Assembly: GCA_030688705.1 (NCBI GenBank)
Contig: JAUYJH010000061.1
Span: 1 to 34,680, forward strand
From: Deltaproteobacteria bacterium
GTDB taxonomy: Bacteria > UBA10199 > SPLOWO2-01-44-7
DNA: 34,680 nt
Direction: 5' to 3'
Shown here: positions 31,932 through 34,680 of the stretch, piece after piece
How the letters are laid out: the number at the start of each line of letters is the position of its first letter
Position numbering within the stretch: the stretch's first letter is position 1
Position numbers and translations under genes: made by a program
Notes under the pieces: generated by a model
The model's input: the letters and a program-made list of their open reading frames with translations, nothing else
Told to the model about the DNA's origin: nothing
The model's database searches: none

Positions 31932-33380
31932 ATGTCTCCGGCTGGAAAAACAGAAGCAATATCCGCGGAAAATGCCTGGCAGGCGATACGGAGCCTTGCC
32001 CTTCTGATGCGAGACGGCCTCACATCAGAGGAATTGGCTGCGTTTAACCGCAACGTAGAGCCACAAGACAGTTTTGGCGGATTTGAAAGATCCGCCTCTA
32101 TCCCAGACAAACCCGGTTCCAGAACCTTTGAACTAAAAAGTAATCAGGGAGTGCAAATTACCGTTAAGGAAAATTTTCACCCTTCACTTCCAGAGGATGT
32201 AACGGACCGTTACTTCAAACTTTTTGCTGCCAATGGACGTCTCTTATTTGAAGCAGCGTCGGTCCTCTATTTTGCCAAACCGAATTATCCCAAAGTTGTG
32301 AAATCCTACACCTATACCTATTATGACAACGGTTGTTTGAGAGAAGAACGGGAGAACATGGGTTACTACTCTCTTGTAAATGAAAAATCAGACTGGGAGA
32401 ATTATTCGAGGGGTTTTGATGCCAACTTTAGCAGGCCGCCTCTGGTGCAAAAATATTTCGAGCGCCACAACCATCTGCCCGATCGATTCAAAGTAGAGGG
32501 CCGGAAAATTCCTGTTGCGGTGTGGGACAGCGGTGTTGATTATCAAAACCTCGATATCCTTCCCTACTTGGATATGCCCCGCGCTTGGGATTTCATCCGG
32601 GATGATGCTTGCCCCTATGACGTGGTAAGCCTTGGAAGTCAATTCCGCGGTTTAGACTCTCACGGCACGGCCGTCACCGGAGCAATGATTGCCGTCGGCC
32701 TGGCAAACACCGTTTCGATTGTTCCTTTGCGAACCGAATTGGCGAATCTGGTTTATAAGAAAGATTATTCTTCCTTTCCCGAACTGACAAAGGCCCGGGA
32801 TGCTGGGGCACGCATTATCAACTTAAGCTCTATTTCACCCAACAGAACTCCCGAATGGCTTTCTCTTGTTGCGGCTAATCCCGATTTTTTGTTTGTACAA
32901 GGGGCCGGAAATGATGGAAAGGCTTTTCAAGATGTGCGTCTTTGCGGCGATGAAAGTCCCTTTTCCGGAAGCCTGCTTCCATGTGACGAAATGGTATCCC
33001 TGCCCGCATTTGATCAAAAAGATTTTCCCAATTTAATTACTGTAGCCGCCATGGACAGACTGGAGAAGGGATTGGCTCAATTTTCCACCTATGGTTTCAG
33101 AGAAGTGACAACGGCCGCACCCGGAGAGGATATTTTGGTGCCCATGAAGGGGGGCGGCGTCGAACGGGCAAGTGGGACTTCTCTCGCGGCACCTTACATT
33201 GCCGGTGTGTCTGCGAACATCCTGGCCATCAATCCCAACCTAACCCCCACCCAGGTCAAGGAAATCATTGTCCGATCGACCCGGGCAATCCCCGCTTTGG
33301 AGGATAAGGTCGCCACAGGCGGAGCCGTCGATCCGATCAGGGCGTACACTCTAGCCATGGCCAGCCTCCATCACAAATAG
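31932..33380 (+). CDS. Subtilisin-like serine protease (S8 family)
   Basis: 482 aa from ATG 31932 with GAGG at 31921-31924. Catalytic residues are all readable: Asp in VAVWDSGVDY (about residue 200), His in LDSHGTAVTGAM (about 243), oxyanion Asn in QGAGNDGK (about 325) and Ser in GTSLAAPYIAGVSA (about 417). The first 190 residues are not a known prodomain and lack a signal peptide or membrane helix. The enzyme is therefore either cytoplasmic or exported by a non-Sec route. The promoter-like motif it shares with a surface protein suggests co-regulation. The gene ends 51 bp before the convergent cyclase gene. Confidence 0.88.
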   Translation: MSPAGKTEAISAENAWQAIRSLALLMRDGLTSEELAAFNRNVEPQDSFGGFERSASIPDKPGSRTFELKSNQGVQITVKENFHPSLPEDVTDRYFKLFAANGRLLFEAASVLYFAKPNYPKVVKSYTYTYYDNGCLREERENMGYYSLVNEKSDWENYSRGFDANFSRPPLVQKYFERHNHLPDRFKVEGRKIPVAVWDSGVDYQNLDILPYLDMPRAWDFIRDDACPYDVVSLGSQFRGLDSHGTAVTGAMIAVGLANTVSIVPLRTELANLVYKKDYSSFPELTKARDAGARIINLSSISPNRTPEWLSLVAANPDFLFVQGAGNDGKAFQDVRLCGDESPFSGSLLPCDEMVSLPAFDQKDFPNLITVAAMDRLEKGLAQFSTYGFREVTTAAPGEDILVPMKGGGVERASGTSLAAPYIAGVSANILAINPNLTPTQVKEIIVRSTRAIPALEDKVATGGAVDPIRAYTLAMASLHHK

Positions 33381-33386
33381 TCGTTT

Positions 33387-33446
33387 GAAATATTGGAATT
33401 TGGATATTGAGGTTTGTTTAGGATTTAGAGTTTAGAATTTGGGATT
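33387..33446. repeat. AT-rich repeat, right arm only (copy C)
   Basis: ATTGGAATTTGGATATTGAGG, TTTGTTTAGGATTTAGAG and TTTAGAATTTGGG match the right arms of copies A and B. It fills the convergent gap and runs into the cyclase gene, whose last codons (NPKF) and TAA stop are written in the repeat. Confidence 0.65.
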
Positions 33447-34680
33447 AATTGTGTTTTGGTATCTCGCCAGTGCCAACAACGGAAAATAATAGCGGTATCC
33501 GTGGTAACGAATGTAAAAATGTCCCGGAAAGCCGGTCCCCGTAAAATATTTTTCTTCCCAGACTCCATTTTCAAAATGATCGAGTAGAAACCGAACCCCC
33601 TTCTGGACCGCAAGCGAGTGCTGATAACCTCCCGCCACCAGTCCCATCAAGCCCCACGCCGTTTGAGAGGAAACACTTTCGGGGTAGGGGAGATAGTGTT
33701 TTGTAACATAACTTTCCGGTGATTCTGAAAAACCGCCGTCGGCATTTTGAATCGACAAGAGCCATCGACAGGCCTTGTCACACTGTTTTTTGAGAGGGTT
33801 GTTCCTCCCCAAGAGAGAAAGACCGGTCAAAACAGCCCAGGTTCCATAAATATAATTGACTCCCCATCGGCCAAACCATCCCCCGAATTTTTCCTGCGAT
33901 TTTTTTAAATACCCAATCGCTTTTTTGATCGGCTTGGCTTCTTTATCCATCCCCATTTTCAAAAAAAGTTCTAGTGCCCTGCCGGTAATATCGGGGGAAG
34001 AGGGGTCGAGGCAGGCGCCGTGATCGGCAAAGGGAATTTTATTGACCAGTTCCAGATCATTATTTTTGTCAAACGCCCCCCAGCCGCCATCGTCATTCTG
34101 CATCGATAAAATCCAGTCGAGGCCCCTCTGGATGGCGGGCCTTTTCTCGGCTTCCGGGAGTGCCATGGCTTCCAATGCCGCGATTACCTCAATGGTGTCG
34201 TCGACATCGGGAAAATATTCATTTAAAAATTCAAAAGACCACCCACCCACAGGTCCATCCGGATTTTTAAAACGCCAATCTCCTTTTGGATTTTGTACTT
34301 CTTTTGACAAAAGCCATCGTCCGGTTTTAAGAAGCCGCGGATCTTTTGGAGAGACAGAGTCCGATTCCAAAAGAGCGACTAACGCCCACGGGGTATCCCA
34401 AACGGGGGAGATACAGCATTGTTGGTGGATGGTACGACGGTACGACGGTACGACGGTACGCTCGTTCTGTGGCATGCATGGCAAAATTGGTTCATCATAG
34501 GTTTGTTGAAATCTTTTAAGCGCACCGATGGCGGTTTGGATTTGTGGCGAATCGTTAGAGAAACCGTAGGCCTTAAAAGCCATGGCGCCGTAGGCTAGGG
34601 CAGGGTAGATATCCTCCGTTTTCTGAAGATGCTCCCAGACCCAATCGATGCATTTGTCGAGGGCCTGTTTGCGCCACGGC
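33432..34680 (-). CDS. shc: Squalene-hopene cyclase, C-terminal half (5' part beyond window)
   Basis: Cyclises squalene to hopanoids at the inner membrane. The frame stays open from the stop (33432) to the window edge, so the N-terminal half is outside. The catalytic DxDD motif is FPDVDDTIEVI. QW repeats are readable (QNDDGGWGAFDKNN, FGGWFGRWGVNYIYGTW, QNADGGFSES), as is the C-terminal GTGFPGHFYIRYHGYRYYFPLLALARY. An apparent insertion of about 20 residues before CCISPVWDT is partly coded by four tandem 8-bp units (34431-34462). The C-terminal tail is formed by an intergenic repeat. The specific product (hopene or a related triterpene) is not determined. Confidence 0.92.
   Translation of the reverse strand, partial: PWRKQALDKCIDWVWEHLQKTEDIYPALAYGAMAFKAYGFSNDSPQIQTAIGALKRFQQTYDEPILPCMPQNERTVVPSYRRTIHQQCCISPVWDTPWALVALLESDSVSPKDPRLLKTGRWLLSKEVQNPKGDWRFKNPDGPVGGWSFEFLNEYFPDVDDTIEVIAALEAMALPEAEKRPAIQRGLDWILSMQNDDGGWGAFDKNNDLELVNKIPFADHGACLDPSSPDITGRALELFLKMGMDKEAKPIKKAIGYLKKSQEKFGGWFGRWGVNYIYGTWAVLTGLSLLGRNNPLKKQCDKACRWLLSIQNADGGFSESPESYVTKHYLPYPESVSSQTAWGLMGLVAGGYQHSLAVQKGVRFLLDHFENGVWEEKYFTGTGFPGHFYIRYHGYRYYFPLLALARYQNTINPKF
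34431..34462. repeat. 8-bp tandem repeat (GGTACGAC x4) inside the cyclase gene
   Basis: Three perfect GGTACGAC units and a fourth ending GGTACGCT lie in frame within the cyclase coding sequence, translated (minus strand) as TVVPSYRRT. Eight is not a multiple of three, so gain or loss of one unit shifts the frame. The insertion is absent from the usual cyclase alignment as I remember it. Confidence 0.8.

Noticed and set aside
34431..34462. CRISPR-like tandem repeats
   Set aside because: The 8-bp units are contiguous with no spacers and lie within a coding frame. No cas gene is present.

Overview
The window looks like one chromosomal segment of an uncultured Gram-negative bacterium, most like the former Deltaproteobacteria (Myxococcota/Bdellovibrionota-type lineages). 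The reasons are the xerC-hslV-hslU order, an OmpW-like barrel protein, a squalene-hopene cyclase, a bacterial ceramide gene set, a surface protein with thrombospondin type-3 repeats and a MYXO-CTERM-like tail, and several families of dispersed intergenic repeats. No rRNA, tRNA, phage or CRISPR was found. The exact lineage is inference.

Layout. (1) 1-7.5 kb: two giant genes of unknown role in one operon, a 5'-truncated protein of about 1100 aa with a possible phosphodiester-glycosidase-like C-terminus, and a 1393-aa HEAT-repeat protein. (2) 7.6-10.7 kb: a secreted beta-helix plus calcium-binding type-3 repeat surface protein. (3) 10.7-15.6 kb: housekeeping genes xerC, hslV, hslU and purA, then a TetR regulator. 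(4) 15.7-19.2 kb: a serine-palmitoyltransferase-like enzyme, a GNAT-fold protein and an NAD-dependent epimerase. Together these match the bacterial ceramide pathway (Spt, bCerS, CerR) known from Caulobacter. (5) 19.3-22.4 kb: an FHA membrane protein, FlhB, a nucleoside phosphorylase and thymidine kinase. (6) 22.4-24.65 kb, minus strand: purM, purN and a small outer-membrane barrel. (7) 24.65-24.87 kb: a 217-bp imperfect inverted repeat lying between purM and recG. (8) 25-31.2 kb: recG, a 1026-aa alpha/beta-hydrolase-domain protein and glpX, overlapping or nearly so. (9) 31.4-34.7 kb: an SRPBCC protein, a subtilase without a signal peptide, and on the minus strand a squalene-hopene cyclase that runs off the window.

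How it fits together. Ceramide synthesis and hopanoid cyclisation are both membrane-lipid functions. The ceramide genes follow a TetR-type regulator, with a palindrome and a sigma70-like promoter in front of spt. A bipartite promoter-like motif (AAGCAAC, 15 bp, CCGATAACT, resembling the sigma28 -10 element) precedes both the surface protein and the subtilase, and its -10 half also lies before flhB, which hints at a shared motility/surface regulon.

The intergenic spaces are shaped by repeats: AT-rich TTTAGAATTTGG-type inverted repeats that abut stop codons and supply Shine-Dalgarno sequences, GTCATTCCC-type REP elements, and an 8-bp tandem repeat inside the cyclase gene that could switch its reading frame.
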